Source: JABAYQ01 sp042091225
GTDB taxonomy: Bacteria; Bacteroidota; Bacteroidia; Flavobacteriales; UBA7312
Direction: 5' to 3'
NCBI GenBank assembly: GCA_042091225.1
Contig: JBELHW010000024.1
Location: 1 to 23,438, forward strand
DNA: 23,438 nucleotides
Shown one piece after another: positions 1 through 8,574 of the stretch (the stretch's first letter is position 1; each line of letters starts with the position of its first letter). The notes beneath the pieces were generated by a model. The model saw nothing but the letters and a program-made list of their open reading frames with translations. It did no database searches and was not told where the DNA came from. Made by a program: the position numbers and the translations under genes.

Positions 1-1182
1 TTACACAAAGTAAATTTCGATTCCTTTTTCAGAGAAAGCATTTTTAATAGAATCTACTTGCTGGCCTAAACATACAATTGCTTTCACCTTTTCTTTAACT
101 AAAGACAAAAGAATAGAATAATCGTTTCCTTTGTCAACCCCACCTGCAATCCAGATTGTAGGTTTGGTCATGCTTTCTAATGCATACCACGTAGAGTTTA
201 CATTAGTGGCTTTAGAATCATTAATAAATTCTATCCCATGAACTTTAATTACTCTTTCGAGTCTGTGTTCTACATTTTTAAAGTCAATTAGACTATCTCT
301 AATTACTTCTTTACTTAAATCTAATATTCTTGATGAAATAGCTGCCGCCATAGAATTATAGATATTATGCTTTCCTTGTAATGCTAATTGTTGAATATTC
401 ATTTTAAAAGAGGTTTTATTTAGGTTTATACTTAATTCGTCTTCTATTAAACAAGCGCCTTGATCAGGCTCTTTAAAAATAGAGAACGTTACTAGTTTTG
501 TATTCTCTTGTTTTAAATACTTATTTATATTTTGATCATCATCACAGTAAATTAGATAATCGTTTTTATCTTGATTTTTAGTTATTCTTAGTTTGGACTG
601 AATGTATAGCTCCATATCGTTTTTATACCTATCGAGATGATCTGGAGTAATATTTAATAAAATTGCTATGTCTGGCTTAAATTTATCAATACCATCGAGC
701 TGATAACTACTGAGTTCTAATACATAGTAATCGTATTTATCATTAGCTACTTTAAAAGCGAAACTTTCTCCTACATTTCCTGCTACACAAACATTTAGAC
801 CTGCTTTTTTAAGAATATGACCAATTAATAAAGAAGTGGTTGTTTTACCATTTGTGCCTGTAACTGCTATTATTTTAGCATCAGTATATCTCGAAGCAAA
901 TTCTATTTCGGAAATTATTGGAACACCTTTTTTCTTTAAATCAAGAATAAGTGGTATCGATTCCGGAATACCGGGACTTTTAATAACTTCTATAGCTTGA
1001 AAAATTTTATCTTCAGAATGCTTTAATTCTTCCCATTCAATTCCATTTTGTGTAAGAACATTTTTGTATTTATCTTTTATTTTCCCAATGTCGGATACAA
1101 ATACACTATATCCTTTTTGTTGCGCTAAAACAGCTGCACCACAGCCACTCTCTCCTCCGCCTAACACAACAATTTTCATCAT
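1..1182 (-). CDS. murD: UDP-N-acetylmuramoylalanine--D-glutamate ligase MurD, C-terminally short
   Basis: Cytoplasmic ATP-dependent ligase that adds D-glutamate to UDP-MurNAc-L-Ala in peptidoglycan precursor synthesis. The 393-residue product shows the Mur ligase P-loop TGTNGKTTT (residues 108-116), the NITPDHLDR segment (177-185), the likely carbamylated lysine K197, EHRLER (305-310) and NDSKATN (321-327). The reading frame ends at a TAA in bases 1-3, straight after IEIYFV. MurD is usually about 440-450 residues, and the missing part carries the conserved SPACASFD segment that helps bind D-glutamate. The start ATG directly follows the mraY stop, and a second ATG follows it (MM). It is the last visible gene of the dcw operon. 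Family identity is near certain. Whether the short end is real, or comes from an indel or sequencing error beside the window edge, cannot be decided here. Confidence 0.93.
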   Translation of the reverse strand: MMKIVVLGGGESGCGAAVLAQQKGYSVFVSDIGKIKDKYKNVLTQNGIEWEELKHSEDKIFQAIEVIKSPGIPESIPLILDLKKKGVPIISEIEFASRYTDAKIIAVTGTNGKTTTSLLIGHILKKAGLNVCVAGNVGESFAFKVANDKYDYYVLELSSYQLDGIDKFKPDIAILLNITPDHLDRYKNDMELYIQSKLRITKNQDKNDYLIYCDDDQNINKYLKQENTKLVTFSIFKEPDQGACLIEDELSINLNKTSFKMNIQQLALQGKHNIYNSMAAAISSRILDLSKEVIRDSLIDFKNVEHRLERVIKVHGIEFINDSKATNVNSTWYALESMTKPTIWIAGGVDKGNDYSILLSLVKEKVKAIVCLGQQVDSIKNAFSEKGIEIYFV

Positions 1183-2397
1183 TTATCTTAGTTTTAAAGT
1201 TATTATGGTTAAAACCGCCAACATTAAACCAACTATCCAAAATCTTGTAACTATTTTACTCTCATGCATTCCTAACTTTTGATAATGATGATGTAAGGGA
1301 GCCATTTTAAAAAATCTTTTTCCTTCTCCAGATTTCTTTTTAGTATATTTAAAATAACCTACTTGTAAAATCACAGATATATTTTCTATTAGAAAGACTC
1401 CACATAAAATAGGAATCAACAACTCTTTTCTAATTGCAATTGCAAAAACGGCAATGATTCCACCAAGAGCCAAGCTCCCAGTATCTCCCATAAAAACCTG
1501 AGCAGGAAACGAATTATACCATAAAAATCCTACGCAAGCTCCAACGAAAGCAGACATAAATATTACTAGCTCTCCGGAATGTGGTATAAACATGATATTT
1601 AAATAATCGGCAAAAAATAAATTACCAGACACATAGGCTAAAATCCCTAAAGTAACTCCTATTATTGCAGAGGTTCCTGTGGCTAAACCATCTAAACCAT
1701 CTGTCATATTTGCACCATTACTAACAGCCGTTACAATAAAAATTACCATTAGTACGAATACTACCCAACTCCATTTAGAACCATTTTCTCCCATCCAACT
1801 AACAAGAGATTCATAATTAAATTCATTATTTTTTACAAATGGAATAGATGTTTTTGTAGACTTATGTTCTTCTCCAAAAAGCTGAGTAACTTCTGTTTGT
1901 GGGGAATAATTTATTTTCTCTTTAATTGTAATCCCTTCATGAAAAAATAAAGTAAGTCCTACTAAAAGGCCGAGCCCTACTTGACCAATAATATTAAATC
2001 TTCCTGCAAGACCTTCTTTGTCTTTCTTAAAAACTTTTATATAATCATCAATAAATCCGATTAACCCTAGCCATATAGTAGAAATAATCATGAGAATAAT
2101 ATAAATGTTGAATATGTCGGCAAATAAAATAGTAGGAATTAATATCGCTGCTATAATAATTAAGCCTCCCATTGTTGGTGTTCCTTTTTTTTCTTTTTCA
2201 CCCTCTAGTCCAAGCAATCTAATTTCCTCGCCTATTTGTTTATTTTGAATAAAGGAAATTATTTTGCCCCCAAAAAGTAAGGAAACAATAAGAGATGTTA
2301 TTACTGCAAATGCCGCTCTAAAAGAAATATATTGAACAACGCCAGCACCTGGAAATTCGTAAACTGATTCTAAATATTGAAATAAATAATATAACAT
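1183..2397 (-). CDS. mraY: Phospho-N-acetylmuramoyl-pentapeptide-transferase MraY
   Basis: Integral membrane enzyme that moves phospho-MurNAc-pentapeptide from UDP onto undecaprenyl phosphate to make lipid I. The 404-residue protein is hydrophobic throughout, with about ten membrane segments. Visible family motifs are the Asp pair in GFIDDY (114-119), NGANMTDGLDGLATG (227-241), FMGDTGSLALGG (302-313) and PLHHHYQKLGMHE (367-379). Length fits Bacteroidota MraY, which carries an extra loop (here about 155-205) between membrane segments. Its ATG overlaps the murE stop by one base (TAATG), and its stop abuts the murD ATG, so it is translated within the dcw operon. Confidence 0.98.
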   Translation of the reverse strand: MLYYLFQYLESVYEFPGAGVVQYISFRAAFAVITSLIVSLLFGGKIISFIQNKQIGEEIRLLGLEGEKEKKGTPTMGGLIIIAAILIPTILFADIFNIYIILMIISTIWLGLIGFIDDYIKVFKKDKEGLAGRFNIIGQVGLGLLVGLTLFFHEGITIKEKINYSPQTEVTQLFGEEHKSTKTSIPFVKNNEFNYESLVSWMGENGSKWSWVVFVLMVIFIVTAVSNGANMTDGLDGLATGTSAIIGVTLGILAYVSGNLFFADYLNIMFIPHSGELVIFMSAFVGACVGFLWYNSFPAQVFMGDTGSLALGGIIAVFAIAIRKELLIPILCGVFLIENISVILQVGYFKYTKKKSGEGKRFFKMAPLHHHYQKLGMHESKIVTRFWIVGLMLAVLTIITLKLR

Positions 2398-3860
2398 TAT
2401 GTGTTTAATAGATTAAGTGCATTTATTAACTCTTGCTTATCATCAAAAAGGTGTTTTTCACCATTAATCTCTTGGTATTTTTCATGTCCTTTTCCAGCTA
2501 CTAAAACAATATCTCCTTTGTGTGCTAAATTAATAGCAGTCTTTATCGCCTCTCTTCGGTCAGAAATTTGCAACACTTTCTTTTTATTTATTAGTTCGAC
2601 ACCCTTACTTATTTGATTAATAATTTGTGAGGGATCTTCAGTTCTAGGATTATCAGAAGTAATAATCACTTTGTAGCTTAACTCTGTTGAAATTTTAGCC
2701 ATTAAAGGACGCTTAGAATTGTCTCTATCTCCACCACAACCAAAAACAGTTATTATTTTACTGTCTTGGTTTTTAGTATTATTTATTGTTTGTAATACAT
2801 TTAGTAATGCATCGGGGGTATGGGCATAATCTACAATCCCAATTACTCCAAATTCAGAGTTTATTACATCAAACCTTCCTTGAGCAGATTCTAAAGCACT
2901 TAGTGATGTTAATGCTTGAATTTCGTCTTGCCCTAAAAGAATGGTAGTAGCATAAATCGCTAATAAATTATACGCATTAAATTCACCAATAATCTTAGTC
3001 CAGATTTCTTTCCCATTTATATTTAACAGCTGACCATCAAATTGATTTTCTAAAATTTTTGCCTTAAAATCGGCCATCGATTTTAGTCCAAAAGTATATT
3101 GCTTAGCATTGCAATGATGCAACATATTAAGACCATGTCTGTCGTCTTTGTTTACTAGGGCAAAAGCATCAGAGGGTAGTTGATCAAATAAAAACTTTTT
3201 TGCTAAAATATAGTCATCAAAAGTTTTATGATAATCAAGATGATCATGGCTAATATTTGTAAAGATCGCGCCAGAAAAAGATAATCCGAAGGTTCTGTTT
3301 TGATGAATTGCGTGAGAACTGGCTTCCATAAAACAGTATTTACATCCATCACTTACCATTTTTGAGAGTAAGGAATTTAATTGTATTGGATCAGGAGTAG
3401 TATGTGTACTCTCTACGTCTGTAAATCCAATTTTATTAACTATGGTAGAGATTAATCCTGATTTATGACCAATTGATTGAAACAAATTATAAAGAAGAGT
3501 TGCAACAGAGGTTTTCCCATTAGTTCCTGTTATAGCAATTAATTCAATTTCGTCGCTGGGGTTGTCATAAAAATTAGCTGCAATCACTGCCAAAGCTTTT
3601 GAAGAATCATTTACCTTTATAAAGGTTACATGAGGAGGTTTTATGTTTGGCAGCTCCTGTGCTATAATAGCAACTGATCCTTTTTCTATTGCCTGATTTA
3701 TATAATCGTGTCCGTCAGATTGAGTCCCTTTAACTGCTATAAATAAAGCATCTTTTGTAGTATCCCTAGAATCAAAACAGACCAAAGGAATCGCTACATT
3801 AGTAGACCCAGCAATTTCGATTAGATCTACTTTAAATAATATGTCTTGTAATAGCTTCAT
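2397..3860 (-). CDS. murE: UDP-MurNAc-L-Ala-D-Glu:meso-diaminopimelate ligase MurE
   Basis: Cytoplasmic ligase that adds the third amino acid of the peptidoglycan stem peptide. The 487-residue protein has the P-loop ITGTNGKTS (110-118), THTTPDP (152-158), the carbamylated-lysine region around K221, and HDHLDYH (205-211). DNPRTEDP lies at 403-410. In this family the DNPR signature marks specificity for meso-diaminopimelate rather than lysine, so the cell wall should be the usual Gram-negative type. GKGHE near the C-terminus is also conserved. Its ATG overlaps the upstream transpeptidase stop by four bases (ATGA). Confidence 0.97.
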   Translation of the reverse strand: MKLLQDILFKVDLIEIAGSTNVAIPLVCFDSRDTTKDALFIAVKGTQSDGHDYINQAIEKGSVAIIAQELPNIKPPHVTFIKVNDSSKALAVIAANFYDNPSDEIELIAITGTNGKTSVATLLYNLFQSIGHKSGLISTIVNKIGFTDVESTHTTPDPIQLNSLLSKMVSDGCKYCFMEASSHAIHQNRTFGLSFSGAIFTNISHDHLDYHKTFDDYILAKKFLFDQLPSDAFALVNKDDRHGLNMLHHCNAKQYTFGLKSMADFKAKILENQFDGQLLNINGKEIWTKIIGEFNAYNLLAIYATTILLGQDEIQALTSLSALESAQGRFDVINSEFGVIGIVDYAHTPDALLNVLQTINNTKNQDSKIITVFGCGGDRDNSKRPLMAKISTELSYKVIITSDNPRTEDPSQIINQISKGVELINKKKVLQISDRREAIKTAINLAHKGDIVLVAGKGHEKYQEINGEKHLFDDKQELINALNLLNT

Positions 3861-5944
3861 GATAATTCTAAGAATATTCTTTGACCTTTTTGTATTTTAT
3901 CTCCTTTTGTAATCGACTGTGATTTAATCGCTCCTCTTCCAGAAAAATCTATTTTTAATCCGAAATTTTCAAGAAGAAAAAGCACATCCTGAATAGGCAT
4001 TCCTATTAAGTTCGGCATTCTGTTGTTTAAAATATCTTTCTCAATATTTCTAGTTTTCAATTGAACATGATCTTCTTTTGCAAAAGTTAAAACCCATTTA
4101 GATTGAATGTCTTCTGCATTAGTTTTGATATCAATAGCACTGAATACATTCTCTAGTTTCTCCTTGTCTCCATCTTTTGAAAAAGGAGTTTGTTTTACCA
4201 ATTGTTTTTTATGTTTGAATAATGCCAAATCATTAGCATATACATAGTTTGCTAACTGCTTAAAAACTGGAGCGGCAACCTCACCTCCATAACTACCATT
4301 CTCTTTTGGATTTTTGATAACAACTATGCAAGCATATTTTGGTTCGTTTGCTGGAAAATAACCTACAAAAGAAGATTGGTGTTTTTTACTAGAATACTTA
4401 CCATCAACAATTAATTGAGCAGTTCCTGTTTTTCCCGCTATCTGAAAATTATTATTTTTTAGATTAGTTGCTGTTCCATTTTCCACAACTTCTATCATCA
4501 TATTTTTAACTATGTCTATAGTAGTTTTAGAACATATAGAGGGGCTAATAACCTGAGGCTTGAATTCTTTTTCAATCTTCCCGTTTTCCTGTATTGATTT
4601 AACAAAAAATGGACGCATTCTTTTACCATCATTTGCAATTGCTGCATAAAAGCTCAAAATCTGTAACGGGGTCATTTCTATTCCATAACCAATTGACATC
4701 CATGGAAGAGTTGTTCCACTCCAGTTTTTCTTATCCCCTTTAGGATGTATGATGTTTGGAGTACTTTCTCCAGAAATTAAAATATCTAGGGGCTCGTTAA
4801 GCCCCATACTATATAGCCTATCTACAAATTGAGCTGAATTTTTAGAATAATGTTCTACAACAAGTTTTGAAATGCCAACATTTGAAGACTTTATAAATGT
4901 TTCGGCTAAAGATAATTTACCATAGCCTCCCTTTTTAGAATCATTCATGTATCTATCATAAAACTTATGAGTTCCATTCTTGGTATCTACCGTATCTTTC
5001 AAATTGAAAAATCCGTCTTCTAATCCTGCGATAACTGATGCTAACTTGAATGTCGATCCTGGATCTGATAATTCGGCGATTGCATAATTATACCCCTCAT
5101 TTAAAGTTTCGTCTTCATTCTTCTTGAGATTTACTATGGCTTTTATTTCCCCCGTCTTAACTTCCATCAATACAAGGCTACCATAATCAGCATCATGAAA
5201 ACGCAATCTATTTTCTAATGCTTCTTCAGCTATATCCTGAAAACGAATATTTATAGTTGTTACAATATCTTTACCTGGCTTGGGCTCAATTTCTCTAATT
5301 GGCATCCACTGATTACCAGCTAATTTTTGCTTTAAAACCTCCCCATCTTCACCTTTAAGGTAGAAATTGAACGCACCCTCTAATCCAACGGACTTAGAAT
5401 TTGTCCTATTATAACCTATAGTTCTTTCAGCTAATCTCTTAAATGGCTTTTGCCTTTTGTTAGTTTGAGAATATATAAATCCACCATTTAATCGGCTTTC
5501 TTTAAAAATTGGGAAAGTTTTAAGAGATTTTAATTGATTATAATCTACTTTCCGTTTTATCAATCCGTACTGACTTCCTTTACTTTTGTAAGATCTTAAA
5601 ATTTTCTCGTATTCTGCAGCTGTTTTGTCCTGAAACAATTGCGATAATTTTAAGGAAAGTTTATCTATTTTTTCATTAAATAATGATTTTTTAACCATCT
5701 TAGAATCCCAATGTATTTCGTATTCAGGGATAGATGTTGCCAATAAGGAGTAGTCATCAGAATATATATTTCCTCGAGGAGCTTTAACGGCATCAGTTCT
5801 AATAATTTTATATTTTTCTGCACTCCATTTGCTAGATTCGAAAACTTGAGTATAAATAGTTCTTGAAACAACCCCTATAGACAGAAAAATCATTACTAAA
5901 TAAATTAGCACTGCTCTTCTTTTTATTTTTTTTGGATGATTCAT
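3857..5944 (-). CDS. ftsI: Division-specific class B penicillin-binding protein with C-terminal PASTA domain
   Basis: Septal peptidoglycan transpeptidase (PBP3/FtsI type; the PASTA-bearing form is often called SpoVD-like). Order of parts in 695 residues: short basic cytoplasmic tail, one membrane anchor (about 11-30), PBP dimerisation domain starting with APRGNIYSDD (55-64), and the transpeptidase domain with catalytic S297-TFK, SSN (353-355) and KTGTAQ (505-510). A charged linker (about 575-640) leads to a single PASTA domain (about 642-694, MPNLIGMPIQDVL). The position directly after an FtsL-like gene, with a three-base gap, fits an FtsL-PBP division complex. The active-site residues are all present, so it should be a working enzyme. 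Confidence 0.95.
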   Translation of the reverse strand: MNHPKKIKRRAVLIYLVMIFLSIGVVSRTIYTQVFESSKWSAEKYKIIRTDAVKAPRGNIYSDDYSLLATSIPEYEIHWDSKMVKKSLFNEKIDKLSLKLSQLFQDKTAAEYEKILRSYKSKGSQYGLIKRKVDYNQLKSLKTFPIFKESRLNGGFIYSQTNKRQKPFKRLAERTIGYNRTNSKSVGLEGAFNFYLKGEDGEVLKQKLAGNQWMPIREIEPKPGKDIVTTINIRFQDIAEEALENRLRFHDADYGSLVLMEVKTGEIKAIVNLKKNEDETLNEGYNYAIAELSDPGSTFKLASVIAGLEDGFFNLKDTVDTKNGTHKFYDRYMNDSKKGGYGKLSLAETFIKSSNVGISKLVVEHYSKNSAQFVDRLYSMGLNEPLDILISGESTPNIIHPKGDKKNWSGTTLPWMSIGYGIEMTPLQILSFYAAIANDGKRMRPFFVKSIQENGKIEKEFKPQVISPSICSKTTIDIVKNMMIEVVENGTATNLKNNNFQIAGKTGTAQLIVDGKYSSKKHQSSFVGYFPANEPKYACIVVIKNPKENGSYGGEVAAPVFKQLANYVYANDLALFKHKKQLVKQTPFSKDGDKEKLENVFSAIDIKTNAEDIQSKWVLTFAKEDHVQLKTRNIEKDILNNRMPNLIGMPIQDVLFLLENFGLKIDFSGRGAIKSQSITKGDKIQKGQRIFLELS

Positions 5945-5947
5945 TTA

Positions 5948-6292
5948 TTATTTATTAATCACAAAAGGTTGATCTATTGTAGATTTTAATCCTTCATCAA
6001 TTACTAATTTTTCTACTTCGGTTTGTTTACTAACATACATGAGTTGAGACTTAGTTGTTATATGCTCTGATCTCAAGTCTTTTAATTGTTTTTCGATGCT
6101 AGAAATATCTCTAACAAATTTTTCGGTTCTATATGAGTTAGTGATATACATCATAATGAGCACGCTAGCATAGATAAGAAATGGGAAAAATTGAGTTAAA
6201 CTTTTTGCTTGTAAAGTTTTACCGTTCAAAAACTCAATAAATAAATTTTGAAGATTATTTTTCGAAGGATTATTTTGTTTTAAATCTTTCAT
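5948..6292 (-). CDS. FtsL-like bitopic division protein
   Basis: Small 114-residue protein between rsmH and the division transpeptidase, the slot where ftsL sits in dcw clusters. It has a cytoplasmic N-terminus rich in Asn and Lys, one membrane segment (about 36-55, FFPFLIYASVLIMMYITNSY), then a periplasmic stretch (about 60-95) with heptad-like spacing suited to a coiled coil (ISSIEKQLKDLRSEH). Sequence conservation in this family is weak, so the call rests on size, topology and position. Bacteroidota relatives are usually annotated as FtsL-like. It overlaps the rsmH stop by four bases. Confidence 0.8.
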   Translation of the reverse strand: MKDLKQNNPSKNNLQNLFIEFLNGKTLQAKSLTQFFPFLIYASVLIMMYITNSYRTEKFVRDISSIEKQLKDLRSEHITTKSQLMYVSKQTEVEKLVIDEGLKSTIDQPFVINK

Positions 6293-7188
6293 AATAACTT
6301 TTCACTAATTCTTAATTTTGCACTTCTAGCTCTAGAATTACCGGCTACTTCTTCCAGAGTTGGAACAATAGGCTTTCTATTTATTGCTTTCAAAGGAGTA
6401 TCTGCTACACCGTAAATGTCCTTAATCAACTCCCCTTTAAAATTGCCCGATCTAATCAAGTGTTTAACTAATCGGTCTTCTAAAGAATGGTAAGAAATAA
6501 CAGATAGTCTGCCAGTTGGTTTTAACAATTCAACAGCTTGAATTAACATCTCTTTCAATGCGACTAATTCATCATTTACTTCAATCCTAATAGCTTGAAA
6601 TATTTGAGCTAAAATTTTATTGCTTTTATGAGGTGGAGTGTGAAATTTGACGGCCTGTTTTAAATCTTCAGTTGTTTTTATTTCTTGTGTTGTTCTGAAG
6701 TCAATAATTGCTCTAGACAATGCATATGCATTACTTAACTCTCCGTATAATTTGAATATTTTACATAGCGGATCAAGTTCATATTTATTTATTATGTCAT
6801 AGGCAGAATGAGATTGCTTTTGATTCATTCTCATATCAAGTTCTCCGTCATATCTTATTGAAAAACCTCTTTTCGCTTCATCAAATTGATGAGAAGAAAC
6901 ACCTAAATCAGCTAAAATCCCATCAACTTGAGTGATTCCATTTAATCTTAAAAATTTTTTTATGTATCGAAAATTTTCTGGAATAAGAATAAATCGTTCA
7001 TCTTCAATTTTATTTGATATAGCATCAGAATCTTGATCAAAAGCATATAACTTTCCACCTTTTAACTCTTGAAGAATTAACTTTGAATGACCCCCTCCAC
7101 CAAATGTAACATCAACATAAACTCCATTTGATTTTATATCGAGTCCATCTACACTTTGTTTTAATAAGACTGACTCGTGGTATTTCAT
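6289..7188 (-). CDS. rsmH: 16S rRNA (cytosine-1402-N4)-methyltransferase RsmH
   Basis: SAM-dependent methyltransferase (formerly MraW) that modifies C1402 in the ribosomal P site. The 299-residue protein begins with MKYHESVLLKQ, followed by the SAM-binding glycine loop TFGGGGHS (28-35), AFDQD (49-53), ILADLGVSSHQ, the RGFSIRYDGELDMRM segment, and SYHSLEDRLVK near the C-terminus, all hallmarks of the family. It starts on the base where mraZ ends (one-base overlap), which is the usual mraZ-rsmH pairing at the head of dcw operons. Confidence 0.97.
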   Translation of the reverse strand: MKYHESVLLKQSVDGLDIKSNGVYVDVTFGGGGHSKLILQELKGGKLYAFDQDSDAISNKIEDERFILIPENFRYIKKFLRLNGITQVDGILADLGVSSHQFDEAKRGFSIRYDGELDMRMNQKQSHSAYDIINKYELDPLCKIFKLYGELSNAYALSRAIIDFRTTQEIKTTEDLKQAVKFHTPPHKSNKILAQIFQAIRIEVNDELVALKEMLIQAVELLKPTGRLSVISYHSLEDRLVKHLIRSGNFKGELIKDIYGVADTPLKAINRKPIVPTLEEVAGNSRARSAKLRISEKLL

Positions 7189-7658
7189 TAGTCTTGATTT
7201 TGAGTATCGCCCATAACATCTTCAGCTAACGCAGCGAAATCAGGAATAGCAGTTTCGAGTTCTTTTTCATATTTTTCTTTATCCCATATTTCAATCATGT
7301 TAACGGAACTAGAAAGAACAATATCTTTTTTAATTCCAGCAAAAGCGACGAGATCTTTAGGAAGTTGTATTCTTGATGAAGGATCTGTTTCTATTGGTTT
7401 AACTCCAGCAGTAAACAATCGGATAAAATCGTTATTCTTTTTAACAAATCGATTTAATTTTTTTACCTCCGTCATCAAGCCATTCCATTCGTTTAAAGGA
7501 TGAAGCTCAAGGCAATTGCTGAATACAGATCGTTTAATAATAAAACCATTAGATAAAATAGGAGATAACTGCTTCTTTAAAGCTGCAGGAAAACTTACCC
7601 TAGCCTTAGAATCAATTTTACACTCATATGTACCTACAATATTTATCATTTTTCTCAT
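7188..7658 (-). CDS. mraZ: Transcriptional regulator MraZ
   Basis: DNA-binding protein that controls the dcw operon; in E. coli it represses its own promoter. The 156 residues contain two SpoVT-AbrB-type halves, each marked by the family's D-x-K/S-x-R pattern: IDSKARVSFPAALKKQL near the N-terminus and DPSSRIQLPKDL in the second half. GTYECKID, where most relatives begin, lies ten residues from the chosen start. The ATG at 7656-7658 is therefore slightly upstream of the typical one, and the ATG at 7647-7649 is a fair alternative. Three GTGGTA repeats lie 26 bases upstream (7684-7710) and look like its own operator. Confidence 0.95.
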   Translation of the reverse strand: MRKMINIVGTYECKIDSKARVSFPAALKKQLSPILSNGFIIKRSVFSNCLELHPLNEWNGLMTEVKKLNRFVKKNNDFIRLFTAGVKPIETDPSSRIQLPKDLVAFAGIKKDIVLSSSVNMIEIWDKEKYEKELETAIPDFAALAEDVMGDTQNQD

Positions 7659-7665
7659 TAAAGGG

Positions 7666-7673
7666 TAAATATA
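7666..7673 (-). promoter_or_regulatory. Candidate -7 element for mraZ/dcw operon
   Basis: On the minus strand this reads TATATTTA, seven of eight matches to the Bacteroidota -7 element TAnnTTTG. It lies seven bases before the mraZ ATG. The MraZ-type repeats cover the area where a -33 element would sit, so bound MraZ could block polymerase. No clear TTG at -33 was seen. Confidence 0.45.
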
Positions 7674-7683
7674 AAATTTTTTT

Positions 7684-7710
7684 TACCACTTTTTACCACT
7701 TTCTACCACT
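7684..7710 (-). promoter_or_regulatory. MraZ operator: three GTGGTA direct repeats, 10-base period
   Basis: On the minus strand, GTGGTA (or AGTGGTA) occurs three times at exact ten-base spacing, so each copy falls on the same face of the helix. Known MraZ operators are short arrays of TGGG or GTGG-type repeats with about ten-base spacing just upstream of mraZ. The position (26 bases before the mraZ start), orientation and spacing all match. Binding by this MraZ is inferred. Confidence 0.8.
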
Positions 7711-7793
7711 TTGTTAAAAAATTCTTTAGTTGCATGAAAATAAGGCAGGAAAAAAGTAAAAAATTGAAATAGTTTAGACTGGTAAATTTTATG

Positions 7794-7801
7794 TATTTTT
7801 G
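7794..7801 (+). promoter_or_regulatory. Bacteroidota -7 promoter element for hydrolase-engB
   Basis: TATTTTTG is a full match to TAnnTTTG. A weak TTTA at 7773-7776 lies 17 bases upstream as a possible -33 element. Only four bases separate this element from the GTG start at 7806, so transcription should begin at or within a base or two of the start codon. Confidence 0.6.
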
Positions 7802-7805
7802 AACT

Positions 7806-8570
7806 GTGAAAATTGAAACTGTAAAAGAGGGTGGATTTGAATTCATCGAGAAAGGTGAGGGACCAGTAGTCATTCTTCTTCATGGGCTAATGGGAGGCTT
7901 AGACAATTTCGAAGACTTAATCATTGAACTTCCAAAACATGGGTATAAAGTTGTAGGACCTCTATTGCCATTATTTGAAAAACCACTTTTAAAAACATCA
8001 ATAAATCACTTTACAAAATACATTCACGAATTTGTTCAGTATAAAGGTTACCAAGACATAACATTAATTGGCAACTCATTAGGCGGGCATATTTCCTTAG
8101 TATTTACAAAAAACTATCCAGGACTTGTTAAACGTTTAGTTTTAACCGGTAGCTCTGGCTTATATGAAAATTCAATGGGAGATTCCTTCCCAAGAAGAGG
8201 GGACTACGAATACATTAAAACAAAAACAGAGGAAGTATTTTACGACCCTAAAATGGCCAGTAAAAGTCTAGTTGACAAAGTTTTTGATATTGCAAACAAC
8301 AGAGATTCAGTAATTAGGTTATTAGCAATGGCTAAGTCAGCAATCCGTCATAACATGAGCGCTGACATTCCCAAAATTAAAATCCCTGTTTGTCTTATTT
8401 GGGGTAAGCAAGATGGAGTGACTCCTCCTCACGTAGCTCAAGAATTTCACTCTCTTTTTCCAAATTCAGAATTGTTCTGGCTAGACAAATGTGGACATTC
8501 TCCAATGTGGGAACATCCTGAAAAATTCACAGACTTATTAAGCGATTGGCTTTCTAAAAACGCTATTTAG
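7806..8570 (+). CDS. Alpha/beta-hydrolase
   Basis: 254-residue serine hydrolase of the alpha/beta fold. Visible features are the oxyanion-hole motif LLHGLMGG (24-31), the nucleophile elbow GNSLGG with S91, the acid D203 in WGKQDGVTP, and the catalytic H231 in CGHSPMWEHP. There is no signal peptide or membrane segment, so it acts in the cytoplasm. The substrate is unknown: this superfamily includes esterases, C-C bond hydrolases and haloperoxidases. The start is a GTG, since the in-frame ATG at 7791 meets a stop at once. It is divergent from mraZ and four bases ahead of engB, so the two genes share a transcript. Confidence 0.88.
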   Translation: MKIETVKEGGFEFIEKGEGPVVILLHGLMGGLDNFEDLIIELPKHGYKVVGPLLPLFEKPLLKTSINHFTKYIHEFVQYKGYQDITLIGNSLGGHISLVFTKNYPGLVKRLVLTGSSGLYENSMGDSFPRRGDYEYIKTKTEEVFYDPKMASKSLVDKVFDIANNRDSVIRLLAMAKSAIRHNMSADIPKIKIPVCLIWGKQDGVTPPHVAQEFHSLFPNSELFWLDKCGHSPMWEHPEKFTDLLSDWLSKNAI

Positions 8571-8574
8571 ACTA

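Noticed and set aside
1064..1282. Plus-strand open frames opposite murD, mraY and murE (also 2401-2616 and 7297-7503)
   Set aside because: They lie wholly or almost wholly inside well-supported genes on the other strand and show no domain features.
7684..7710. Short direct repeats considered as CRISPR or a microsatellite
   Set aside because: Ten-base period, only three units and the place upstream of mraZ fit an operator. CRISPR repeats are longer with unique spacers.
7683..7883. Minus-strand open frame of 66 codons across the mraZ/hydrolase gap
   Set aside because: It runs antisense to the hydrolase start and through the MraZ operator, is mostly Phe/Lys from AT-rich DNA, and shows no known motif.
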